A stretch of 64,000 nucleotides of DNA from positions 149,544,001 through 149,608,000 of the forward strand of contig JBITNC010000001.1 of the NCBI GenBank assembly GCA_050084985.1, read 5' to 3'. The DNA comes from Nageia nagi (Eukaryota > Pinophyta). A program made the position numbers and the translations under genes. The notes under the pieces are model-generated. The model had not been told where the DNA came from. It did not search any database and was given only the letters and a program-made list of their open reading frames with translations. Positions 20,814-31,430 of the stretch are shown here, in pieces; position 1 is the first letter of the stretch, and each line of letters begins with the position of its first letter.

Positions 20814-20884
20814 TTAAACTATGTGTTATTTCTGGTAAATATTTCTGCTATTTTTTGCTACAATTTGCTTATCGAGTTCTAACA
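20814..20884 (+). repeat. copia-1 3' LTR, piece 3 of 3
   Basis: It resumes with TTAAACTATGTGTTATTTCT after the second TAAGGTTTTCCATG and ends GAGTTCTAACA, matching 7374-7445 of the 5' LTR. It is followed by the element's target duplication ATAAT at 20885-20889. Confidence 0.9.
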
Positions 20885-20889
20885 ATAAT

Positions 20890-21250
20890 CTTCTTGGAGG
20901 AATCAAAACTACAAGTAGCAAACTTAGCATAAACTAAGTATAAAATCTGGAAGAATGTAGGTTTGGTGATTTTGGCAATAAATGGATGGTCAAGAGGGAT
21001 TGAAAACTGAACATGTATGTTGCAATCAACATAATGGCCATGCTTCAACCAATGGTGTTGCACTCAAACCTATAGAGGAGGAAGCTACAAAGGGTCTCTT
21101 AGGACTAAAGAAAGTGAATTAGATGTAATAATGTTTGTTTCTGGCTCAAATTTTGTAACCAACACTATATGACACTATTTTTTGTAAATGGGTTTTAGGA
21201 GTCAATATAAAAAACCTCATTTTTACTGTTATCAAAAAACCTTTGGGAAA
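20890..21250 (+). pseudogene. LINE-0 continuation and 3' end
   Basis: Directly after the copia-1 target duplication, the frame that ended in GVKAHDPNI before 6865 appears to continue (LLGGIKTTSSKLSIN). About 200 bp later come EEEATKGLLGLKKVN and a T-rich 3' trailer ending near CTGTTATCAAAAAAC at 21239. ORF2 (endonuclease and reverse transcriptase) is absent. The assignment rests on continuity across the insertion and weak sequence style, not on a conserved domain. Confidence 0.45.
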
Positions 21251-21339
21251 AAAATATGTTGGGATTGGGAATATATTGCCAATTAATTGGAAATAAATTG
21301 GCGTTTTGATAATATACAAAAGTAGGAAACATTGTTAAA

Positions 21340-21384
21340 GTAAATTATTACTAGAATTTCAATTATATATATCATAGTTGGAAA
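21340..21384. repeat. Left copy of a direct repeat flanking the hAT-1 region
   Basis: AAATTATTACTAGAATTTCA and the following TTATATATATCATAGTTGGAAAA resemble 24660-24721 (TTAATTATTACCAAAATTTC and CCATTGTTGGAAA). The right copy has a longer ATCT microsatellite between the two blocks. The repeats bracket about 3.3 kb including the hAT-1 pseudogene. Confidence 0.55.
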
Positions 21385-21689
21385 ACTTAGAGTCAGAGAG
21401 TACTTGGCAAGGCAAGTTTTGGAGAGTACTTGGTGACTTAGAGATTACTTGATAAAAAATACCCAAATATTTTATGAAAAAAATAAAATACTATGTAAAT
21501 ACAAAATTAGTGAGTATATTGGATTTCAATGAAACAAGTACATTTATAATTCATAGTTTATGAACATAAAAACTACAACCATCTAAACTAGAAAATATTT
21601 ATAATTTCTAAAGTAATTCCTTCTTTCCTTTCAATTGTATATACGTCTGTGGCCTCACACTAGATGATGGGTGTGAAAGTAGCAAATCC

Positions 21690-24090
21690 TTAGCGGGATC
21701 CTCAGGTATGTTCTCTAGCTCCATACCACTTGCAGCTATTTGCAGAGGATGCACATTCTATCACTTCCCTAACAAACCTCTCGATATCCTCCATAGTGAG
21801 TAGAGGTTCTCCATTTGTAGCAACCCAATCTGCTAGTCGATCCATCCCATCAAAGTCAATGGCATTGTGTGACTTTGTGCCCTCCACTTGTACAAGTTGA
21901 AGGCGAAAATTGTATTGGACAAATACAAGGTCATTGAGACATTGTTAGATCAACCTGTTGCATTTCTTGGAGTGAATACTCTCAAATAATGACCAACTGC
22001 ACTCACACCTAGAAGTGCTTCAAGGTTGACTCAATATCCACATTGCTAGCCTTTGAAGATTCGATGATTGAGTACCTTTGTCTTCCCACCATAAATCTAG
22101 AAAAAAGAAATGACATTATAAAAATTCAATCTAGATTCTACGTTATGTAAATTCTAAAAAGATCCTACTTTTATTGAATTTTAAAGTGTTACTTGGCGGC
22201 AAGGTTGTCCTTGACTTTTTGCAAAGCATTGAAGAAAAAACCCTCCCCTAGGTTTGCAACTCATTAAACATTAGGTCTTTGATGTGATCCTCATGGATCA
22301 TTCTCTCTTTGCTAGTAGAAATGCCATCCATAACCTCCTCATCGGGCTCAAAGTCATAGTAGTAGAAAACTTGGGTTCAAGTAGGACCCTACTGCATGTA
22401 AAGGTTGATGGATTTGTTGGGTCCATCTCCTATTAATGATATGCCAAATGGGATTCAACCTGTGCCTTTCTTTGTGATAAAAATGTTGGATAACCATGTT
22501 CAACCTATCCATGGCCTCATAGAGATAGCTCATTGGCATTAGATCATTGTCTACAAGGTGAAGAACCTTGACCAAAGATTTTGTTATAAAAAGAAAGAAA
22601 TTTAGATTTACAAATTTAAATTTAGGAATACAAAAATAGAAACTAAAATTTGAAAAAACATAAAAGGACACATTTAATTTATCTTCATGATGTCATGAAT
22701 GCCCTTCTAGAAAAGGTTGTCGATTTATCTTCTTAAGAGGAACTTTTGCATTTGCAAGTCTCTTTAATGCAATAAAATTAGAGGCAAATTGAGTGATACT
22801 TGGATGAATAATCTTCTTGCCTTTTGTGTGCTCTCTCATCAAACAAATCACCCAAGTGTGGTTGTAGATGAGGTCAATACAATGTGCTGTACATGGCTCC
22901 AAAAATAGTGGGGTAATTGTCATAGTTGATTAATTATCCGAATATTTGTGAATTTGCCAAAGATTCGTGAATTTACAGGGCCCCCAAATTTTACTGAATT
23001 TTAAAAATTCTTGCCTTATATAGTATTTTTGGTGTTTTTTATCCGAATTTGTTATACTTTTCCTGAATATTCCCTGAATTTTAAAATTTGGTCCCTAGCT
23101 GAATTTTTCTCGAATCCAAATTAACCATGGTAATTGTCCTCAAGAAGACTCCTTGCAGCTATGTATGTTGTAGCATTATTTGTCATTACTTGAACAACAT
23201 TTTGCACACCCACTTTTAGCACCACCTCATCCAACAATTCAAAAAGTAGCTGGGCATTTTTCACCTCTTGGGAGGCGTCAATGGAATTCAAGAAAATCAT
23301 TGATCTTCTTGAAGCCAACATGAAGTTGATGACTGTGCGGTTTCTTGCATTTGTCCACCCATCAGATAGAATGTTGTACCCATTTTTGCATCATACTTTC
23401 TTTTGCTCCTCTAATATGGCACATGTATTTGTAACTACTTCCTCAAGAAAAGGACCTCTAAAATCCTTTGTGGTGAGGGGATTCATCCCTCTCCTAATTG
23501 TAGTGAAAGTTGTCACCATGCCTCCTTGTAAGGACTATTTGCAACATTAAGAGGAATGTTATAATAATACTAAAAGTTTGCAGCTGTTTTTTGGGCTGCA
23601 TTGATCTTCTCTTTCCTCCATGTTGTAATGTCAAGGGAAGGTACTACCCCCCCAAAAGGAATAAAGAAACCCTCCAATAGATTTTGCCTTTCTATACTTG
23701 CACTATCAAGTGTCAATTGCTAAAGATCGAATGTGTGGGCCGAAGATAAACTCTAATGTTGATGCTGATTCACAAACCGTGCAATCAACAAAGCCCAAGT
23801 TCCCTTGAAGCTTTCCTCAACTACAATCTTAGATTTGTTTTTCCTTTCTAACTTTTCTTATGATTTTGAAGCAAGTAATACTTGAATCTTGTGAGTGATC
23901 TCCAAAGGCATGATATTACAAAGCCCTACATCTCAACTAGGTGTCCTTGAAAGATGGTATTCAAATCTATTGATACCACCCCTCTAACCTTTTTTGCAAT
24001 AATTGTAAATAACTTGGTTTGGAATATCGCTTTTCTTCCCATGCCTCTAAGCAAGATCTTTCCCTCTCGGTGCACTTGAATGGTCCTCAT
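21690..24090 (-). pseudogene. hAT superfamily transposase pseudogene (hAT-1; BED finger, DUF659, dimerisation region)
   Basis: Read on the minus strand from about 24090: a degraded BED zinc finger around 23930-24010, then sequence around 23470-23400 typical of this family. The DUF659 core follows at 23321-23121 (FLNSIDASQEVKNAQLLFEL, NVVQVMTNNATTYIAARSLL). After a 207-bp MITE it continues with EPCTAHCIDLIYNHTWVICL and SITQFASNFIALKRLANAK (22880-22720), DLMPMSYLYEAMDRLN (22560-22490) and PLHAVGSYLNPSF (22400-22360). The C-terminal tail GTKSHNAIDFDGMDRLADWV lies at 21890-21830. The intact protein would cut and paste the transposon. Multiple stops, frameshifts and the MITE inactivate it. Terminal repeats and an 8-bp duplication were not found. 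Confidence 0.85.
22922..23128. mobile_element. MITE, 207 bp, Mutator-like, inside hAT-1
   Basis: A 10-bp duplication GGTAATTGTC lies at 22912-22921 and 23129-23138. The element starts ATAGTTGATTAATTATCCG, and its reverse-complemented end is ATGGTTAATTTGGATTCG, an imperfect terminal inverted repeat. It is AT-rich and non-coding, with internal repeats of CCGAAT and CTGAATTTT. The duplication length points to the Mutator superfamily. It splits the transposase reading frame just before the EPCTAHCIDL motif. Confidence 0.85.
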
Positions 24091-24683
24091 CTATAGATGC
24101 CAATTTTGCAAAGTGAAAAAAAAATCCATTTGAAGAATAGAAAAACTAACCTTAATTAAAAAGTCCTAACCCTAATTTTTTAACAAATTTTCAAAGTACG
24201 AAAAAACAAACAATACCCATTTGAGGAATGGGCATTGCCATAAACAAACAATGAAAAAAAAAATTGGTTCAAAGAAAAAACAAAACCCTATCTCTTCAAA
24301 TTCACGGTGAAAGTGAAAAACACTTGGATGAATGAATAAATCATGTGAAATCTACGAAGAAAAGCTTGAATTTGCGGTGAAACTCTTCAAATTGTTGGAG
24401 AACCTTCAATTCCTCCACAAACAAACTTACAGAGTAAAAGGGAGGGCAACCAAACCAAAGCATTTTAAAGGTTTGGATTGTGTTTTTTATCTTCTTTTTT
24501 TTATCATGATTTTCAATTTTGTTTGGGTAGTAGCTGGGTTTATCGTGAGTACCAACAAGTTCCCTGGCAAGTTTCATGGGAATTGTGCAAATCACGGTTT
24601 CTTCCAATATACATATATATTGAAGGGGTTAGAAACTTAGAGCAAAAATTTTGCAACAAGTTAATTATTACCAAAATTTCAAT

Positions 24684-24704
24684 TATCTATCTATCTATCT
24701 ATAT
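24684..24704. repeat. ATCT microsatellite
   Basis: About five ATCT units (ATCTATCTATCTATCTATAT) lie directly before the foldback element. Confidence 0.9.
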
Positions 24705-24877
24705 CAATTCCATTGTTGGAAATGAAGCTTTTTTAATTTGCTCAAGACACTAGCCCAAATATGATCCAAGGGGTAAGAAACTCACAGAAAAACTGACTTG
24801 CATATAATAATGAATTCAAATATTTGGGCCTATTGTCTTGAGAAGATCAAAAAGCTTCATTTCTAACAATGGAATTG
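24705..24877. mobile_element. Foldback element, 173 bp
   Basis: Inverted arms of about 56 bp: the left arm 24705-24761 starts CAATTCCATTGTTGGAAATG, and the right arm 24819-24877 is its reverse complement with few mismatches, ending CTAACAATGGAATTG. The loop of about 57 bp is unrelated AT-rich sequence. No ORF. The target duplication is not clear. Confidence 0.85.
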
Positions 24878-25339
24878 CATGTTATATGTCTATCAATGAC
24901 AATATGTAGATTGCCATATTTTTGTCATAAATTATCCATTATTTGTGACTTCTTCACTCTTCAATTTATCGAGTCTCAGACATTCAAAATATGCCTTTTT
25001 CCAACAATTGATGGGCATATCAATAGACCCATATACTACAAGCTTCACTGCTGCTTAACTTGCCAAATACGAACATAGAGCTTTCCAGATTTCTCTCAGT
25101 ATAAAAAAAGTACCAAATTCTTGCCTTAATAAAGGGAATAAAAACACTCTTGCTATCACCACCCGAGTGCAAATTTGAGTCACAAAGTAGACAAAATTCA
25201 ATACTTAAATATTTATGAAGCTCAATACTTGATCTCTCTCACATGTTGGGTAACGATTGTGAAAAGGTGGCTGATTCATTAAATGATAAGAGGATAAATT
25301 AGGAGAGACAAACACTAACTTTGGAGTTGCCTCCAAACT
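24878..25339. other. No gene seen
   Basis: AT-rich sequence between the foldback element and the C-terminal end of LINE-1. No motif, repeat or RNA gene was recognised. Confidence 0.5.
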
Positions 25340-28300
25340 AGTTACCCTTCTAAATTGGACCCTCCTCCAAGATAGCTGGGCTTTCTCAAGTAGAAGCCGC
25401 TTTCAACTTAGCTATGCATTCCATATTGTAACTCTAAATAGGATGCAATTTGACAAACAAACCTTCGATTTGAACTCCAAGATTGGCCATTTTATTGACT
25501 AGAGAATTTTTAGTTCTTTTTATGTGGCTGAATTTTATTTCATCAAAAGTAGAGCAAGATTTAATATCTTGAAGGATGACTGAAGTCTCCAATTTCTAGA
25601 TTTGTTTCGATGAACATCCTCCATAATGATCACTGAGTCTCCTTCAGTCCATCATTTTTAAAAATTATTTTCTGGACATTTTTCCAACATTTCCATAATG
25701 CCAGAGCCTGTGTCTTAGTATTTGATTTGACTTCTAAATTTACTGCGTACTACTCAACTAACTTACCTTTATGATTCCTGTGACACCTCCGTCAGCTTTC
25801 CCTGGATTTAGCTTTTTAGCACCATCGAAGTTTAATTTTAGCCAACTCCATTCAGGTGCAGTCCACTTTGAAATTTTCATTCGAGGATAGGTCTTATTCC
25901 CCTTATTGGAGTACCAACTGATAAATTGATTCCAATTATCAATGTTTCAGGTTCTGAAGCTGGGATAGTCATATTTGACAAAGAGGATTTGAGTTCTTGA
26001 ATAGATGCTGATATTTTCCTCATCATCCAATTAATCCAATGTTTTGCTTTTGTTTTTGAAGATTCTCTTGTTTCTTTCCAACCATATTGTTCAGCATATG
26101 ATGTGTTTACCAATCTTTCATATATCTAGAAGACCTTGAGATATAAATCCCTTTTCCAATTGTTGGAGCCAATCAGGATTGCTGCCATTAATAGTTAATA
26201 CTTACATGAAGTTCCCAAGAAGCCTTTGCGAAATCTGCCAACGGATGATGCAGGTACCCTTGAGGTGGTCAACTATTTCATTCTCTTAGTTGCAAAGCAG
26301 ACATAGCTCTTGACCTTCAAAACCTCTTTTTGCATGTTATCCCAGGTTAGAATTTTCTAATGGGAGACTATACAGATGAATGGCTTTACTTTTGGAAGAC
26401 CCTTTTTGTTCCTAAACTTCTTTTAGAATTCTAATCAAGGATGATGGTCTTGAAGAAGTTTCCTATTTAATGCTACAATATATCTACCTGAAGAGTTTTG
26501 ATCCCAAGAAAGAGTGTCCTTCCCAAAATTAGGGATAAAATAGTATTCTATATTTTCTTTCCATTCCTTTTTGACCTGCTTGTCAGAGATGTAGGTGCAG
26601 AGTTTACTTCCATGAGCGTATACCTTTCTTAACTCATCAATGTAATCATTCACCATAGGCCCAAATTTGCCGTTAACTCTTTCCTTCTATGGTGTTTAAA
26701 GGGAATATCTTTCCAGGGGAATGCTATTCGCCCATACTTCTTTCTAGAAGGATAATTTCTCGTCATTCTCAATTTTCCATCTGAGTCCATGTCATATCTT
26801 TTTAATATTTTTTCTGATACCATTTAATATAGCAGATCCTATGGGAAATTGGCTAATAGTAAACAGGGATGTTCTATCATTGTTGTTCAAATACTTTGAG
26901 ACTAAAATTTGTGTCCATAGCCTTGAGGCCTCATAAATTCTTCATACCAGCTTGCTTATCAGAGCTTTTTTCATCAAGCTTAGAAATCTTAATCTAAGAC
27001 CTGCCTCTTTAGGTTCACGGATGAATTCCCAACTAATTAAATGAAGCATGTAATGTTCTTCTGTACCATAACTTAAGAAAGGTTTGCATGATCTTGATTA
27101 TAGATTTCTTAATAGCTTTAGGAAAAGGAATAACAGAAAAGTAATATAGAGGAATTGCTTGAAAAGTATTCTTTATTTGTTGGATTCTTATTGCCCATTT
27201 ACATTTCCAACCTTCAAGAGAATTTTGGAATCTCTTCAGAACATTGTTCCACAACTATTTTTTACCATTTCCTGTGAAGAGAGGGAGTCCAATGTAAGTT
27301 GATGGAAGATTTGCTTCTTCAATTCCAAGAGTTCTACAGATTCAATCTTTCGTTTGGGTTTAGGAATTGATTAAGTAAATTCTTGATTTGTCTGTATTGA
27401 CCATCTGATCTGAACTGCTTTCATAATTGCTTAGGATTTTATTTATTATTCTTGCTTTTGCAATCTCTGCTTTAGTCATGAGGAGAATATCATCAGCTAA
27501 TTTTGATGGGAGATTTCTTCCACCTATGGGCAGATATTGATACCTGACAATGTTTGGTCCATTTTAATATTTTTTCAGGGATCTTTGTAAGGTTTCAACT
27601 TTCAACCATGATTATGAAGAGATAAGGGGATATGGAATCCCTTTCTCTCAACCCCTATTTAGCTTGAGAAGATTCAGTTATGGTGCCATTTGCTAGGATT
27701 CCAATACAAGCCTCAGCCCATTTTATCCATCTACTTCCAAACCCAAATTGCTTCATTACTTCTAAAAGGAAATGCCATCTTACTTTGTCATATGCCTTGT
27801 TCATGCCAAGTTTGAGGAATGTGGCATTTTCTTTATCAATGTGAGAGGAGTGCACTGCTTCATGTGTTACAAAGATACCATCAAGAATTTGTCTACCTTC
27901 GATAGAGCCTCCTTGATCATCTCAAATATGTTTAGGCAGACTATCTTTAAGATGATTAACCATGATTTTATAAATTATCTTATAAGCCATATGGCAGAGA
28001 TTGATTGGCCTATATTCATCAGAAAGGTTGGCATCTGCCATCTTGGGGACTAGGGTGATGAGGGTCTGATTGACTTTCTTGGGAATGAACTGCTGGGATT
28101 TAGATTGATCAACAGCCACTAAGAGAGTATCCTTCATTGTTTCCCAATGAGTCTGATAGAATGCAACAGTAAAACCATCAGGACAGGGGGCTGTCTTTTT
28201 TGAATGAGAATACAACATTTTTAATGTCTGCAAGAAACACCAATGCCATTAGGGATATTCTATCATCCCTTGAATGTGAGGAAGGATGACATGAAGTAAT

Positions 28301-29250
28301 TCAGAATCCAAAGGGGAAGGGTTATCTGATCCAAGAAGATTGCTGATGAAGGAAAAAGCATTCTTGATAATAATCATCAAGATCATTTAGACAACTTGAT
28401 TCTATGAATCCTACTAGCTAATTTGTTTGCTATAACAGATCTGTGAAAGAATTTTTTATTTCTATCTCCCACTTTTAGCCAAATTTGGCTAGATTTTTAT
28501 TTCCCATGGATTTCTTCCATGCTGAGAATGTTCTGATATTAAGAAATTACTTCTTTTTCCTCCATTTCAATTCCTTCATTATCTATGTTACCATTTCTTA
28601 TCTGCTGGAGATTTTTTCAGTTTGTTCTTGACTTCCTTTTTACATTGAAAGATGTTTCCACGATGATTCCAGTTTCGTTCTTTTATGATCTTTTTGTGTT
28701 ATGTATGACGTTGTACAACTACATATTATTGATTCTTGAGAAGGTTAAATTGGTCTAACCTTTTATTACATCCTTGAAATCTTTCCTACAGTCCCACATT
28801 TTATTATTTATTTAAAGTATTAATTTCGTTTAAATTTTGGAAGGTTGATTTTGATTGTTCAATGGTCTGTGCAAATTTGAGGAAGGGTACTTACTGATTC
28901 ATTCACACCAAGTTCAAACTAGTTTCCTGATAACAGGAATCTATTCAACATTTTTGCAATAGTTGTTCCCACCTCTGTTGTTTGTCCAAGTGTACATGTT
29001 AGATTCAAACTTAACATTTCAAAGTTGCATTGATTGGATAAACTCTAGGAAATTGTTCATGCTTTTTGACATCAAATTAAATTAACCGAATTTCTCAGCA
29101 GGTATTTTAACAGAGTTGAAATCCCCTGTTATAGGTTTGTCTTGGTAGTTAACCTTATCGATAATATATCTGCTAATGTCTATCCAAAGTTTGGATTTGG
29201 CAGTTCTAGTTTAAGGTCTTGTAGTCAATTTAAATCTCTTTGTAGTGATT
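25340..29250 (-). pseudogene. LINE-1 ORF2: endonuclease, reverse transcriptase, zf-RVT and RNase H remnants (plant L1 type)
   Basis: On the minus strand from 29200 to 28850 the end of an AP-like endonuclease is visible (GDFNSVKIPAEKFG, YTWTNNRGGN). Reverse transcriptase follows at 28233-27922 (CPDGFTVAFYQTHWETMKDT, LITLVPKMADANLSDEYRPI), 27855-27655 (KLGMNKAYDKVRWHFLLEVM, where KxDMxKAYDxVxW is usual) and around 27250-27040 (LEGWKCKWAIRIQQIKNTFQ). The zf-RVT region lies around 26660-26300 and RNase H-like sequence below 26113. The catalytic YADD box around 27500 is degraded. Order and motifs are those of plant L1 elements, whose ORF2 copies LINE RNA at a nicked target. Many stops and shifts make it dead. 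Confidence 0.88.
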
Positions 29251-29329
29251 TGAACTCTTCCAATGCAAATAGGAGTTCCCCTTCCAAATAAATGGGCTTC
29301 TATGATTAAAGTCAAGTCTTGGACTTGTT

Positions 29330-30370
29330 TCTTCATTGTAATGACGTCATTTGCCCTAAAAACACGGCTGTTTTCAATCAAAAGAAATCCAATGGTCCAG
29401 AACATCGAAAAGAGATAAAGCTTTTCAAAGAATATTGGATTTTTTGATAATGAAGCTGATGTCACAAAGAGATCAAAAGAAATCTAACAGTTCAGAATAT
29501 CTAAAAGAGATCACAATTTTGAAAGAAGGCCAAAGTTTGAAGAGGAATAAATCCAGGTATTCTTTGATTCTTTCAAATTGGGTTCTCAATTTAATCAGCA
29601 AAAATCCTTGGGAAGCACAAAAATGTAGTCAATAGGAGATTATTTTAGTGATTTTGAGCACCTTCAGTCCAACTAAATAATCTTCTATGAGTAAGCCAAG
29701 TCCTGGATTTACTTTTTATAATGACATATCTGCCCCAAAAGGCATGATTCCCATTTGATCAAAAGAAATCCAATGGTCTGGAACATCAAACTTTTCAAAC
29801 AAGGCCTACGTTTTTATAAAAGAATTCGACATTACCTTGTCTAAAAGTCATAGTTGTCGTTCAATAAAAAAAGATCTATGATCTAGAACATCAAAAGGAG
29901 ATGAATCTTTTAAAAAAAGTTCACAGTTTTTGTAAAACAAACTGAAGTCATCTGCTCCAAAAGTCATGTCTTCCATTTGATTAAAAACAATCTAATGGTC
30001 AGAAACATTAGATAAATCTTTCCATAGAAGGTCGAAGTTTTGTAAAAGAAGCTGATGTCACTCACTCCAAAAGTCATGATTGTTGTCCAATCATAAGAAA
30101 TTTACTGTTAGACAACAGGATATTGCAATTTTGAGGGTTTAGAACATCAGAAGTAGATAAAGCTTTTCAAAGAAGGTCAGAGCTTTTATGAAAGAAGCTA
30201 ACATCACCTGCTTCAAAAGTTACAGTTGTTTTTCAATCAAAAGATATCAAGTGGTCTGGAACATAAAAAAGAGATAAAGCTGTTCAAAGAAGGCTGGAGT
30301 ATTTATTAAATATATTGACATTACCCACTCCAAAAGTCACTGTTGTTGTTTGATAAGTGAGATCCAACAT
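29330..30370. repeat. Tandem array of about nine 110- to 125-bp units between LINE-1 ORF1 and ORF2
   Basis: Each unit carries, in + order, GAAGCTGATGTCAC, CTCCAAAAGTCATG, TTGTTGTTCAATCAAAAGA or a variant, ATCCAATGGTCTGGAACATC, AAAGAGATAAAGCTTTTCAA and GAAGGTCAAAGTTTTTGTAA. Units are diverged and some are shortened, for example 29760-29830. One copy near 30110-30140 carries an extra 30-bp insertion. The array is non-coding on both strands. Confidence 0.85.
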
Positions 30371-31430
30371 CTAAGGTACTGGAAATATATCTTTCACTTG
30401 GGATATGGACAACACACAGAAAGCCAATAGTCAACAAACCAGAATGGGCAGGTAAGAGCACTCAACAAGTACAATTGCATTAGACAGATAATCAACAGGG
30501 AGGAAAGAGCACAAAATCAATCTTTGGTAATTTTCATGAATTTAGTTCCTTTTGCCATACATCTTACATGTATGATCAATAAGAATTCTCTTTTTTTCAA
30601 CACTAGTACAATCATTCCTTCCTTGTAGGGGATATGATCCATTCCAAAGGAGCGCCATAAGCTTTGTTTGATAGCCATCTTTAATGTTTGCATGGGTTTC
30701 CTTGGCTTTCATTATAGAGGAAGGGGATTTTCCACATTTACTTTTACTAGATTTTAGGCATTGCTTGGATTCCTCTGTTCCTTAACATTCTAAGAGCTTC
30801 AGAAATACCATCTTTAGGAGAGGACTATGTTTTGGTTCTTCCTTAGACTCAATAGTACAAAGTACTGTTTCATCCACTTTCTTATTCTTGCGTATTTTAC
30901 TTTTTCCTTTTGAAGCCTGAATTGCCCCAAACTAGACTGGAAAAATTGGAACAGGGGTGCTGATAGCTATTGAGGGGAACTTTTGACCATCTTCTTTTTG
31001 AATTCAAGGCACATTGTTCTTCACAAGGGCCTCAAAACTATTTTTATCTATGCTGCTATTGTTTAGTTATTTTATTGGATTTAACACACCCCATCTCCAT
31101 CAGAGTCGGATCTTTTGCCTGCCTTTTTAGATACCATTAGAAAGTTCTCAGCAGGACTGATATCCAGCCAGTTACACATGAGATTTACTGGCTTATGACA
31201 ATTTCTACTTATGAATGCCAAATTTTCATAGTTCAAAGGTTGGGGCTGAGTTTTTTCACCATATTTCAATGTTATATATTTTTGCAAAGGATTTTTCAAT
31301 ATCGATAATAGTGCAGAGCTGAGCATAGATTGCTAGTTCTCCTTCTATGGATTTGGAGAGCTTGAAAAAACTCTCCAACCAAATCAGCAATTGATTTGAA
31401 GATGTTTACATCTCAAAACTTGTCCGGAAG
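30371..31430 (-). pseudogene. LINE-1 ORF1, C-terminal half with zinc knuckle remnant
   Basis: Minus-strand sequence from about 31430 reads KSIADLVGEFFKLSKSIEGE and ELAIYAQLCTIIDIEKS. After a frameshift come YITLKYGEKTQPQPLNYENL and a broken knuckle (RNCHKPVNLMCNWL, 31210-31160). This is the usual link from the DUF4283 domain to the CCHC knuckle in plant L1 ORF1, an RNA-binding chaperone. The rest, down to about 30560, is Lys/Ser-rich and frame-broken. The N-terminal DUF4283 half is cut off at about 31430 by LINE-2. Confidence 0.65.

Larger units (their letters stand above)
6870..20884 (+). mobile_element. Ty1/copia retrotransposon (copia-1), interrupted by two insertions
   Basis: The element is bounded by a perfect 5-bp target duplication ATAAT at 6865-6869 and 20885-20889. 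Its order is 5' LTR (6870-7445), degenerate PBS, gag and pol remnants (7496-9894), a purine tract AAGTGGGAGAA, and a 3' LTR starting TGTTAAGAG at 9974. The 3' LTR is split into 9974-10073, 18600-18890 and 20814-20884 by element P and by a retroposed sequence. Without the insertions it would be about 3.6 kb, short for copia, because the integrase core is missing. All reading frames are broken. Confidence 0.9.
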
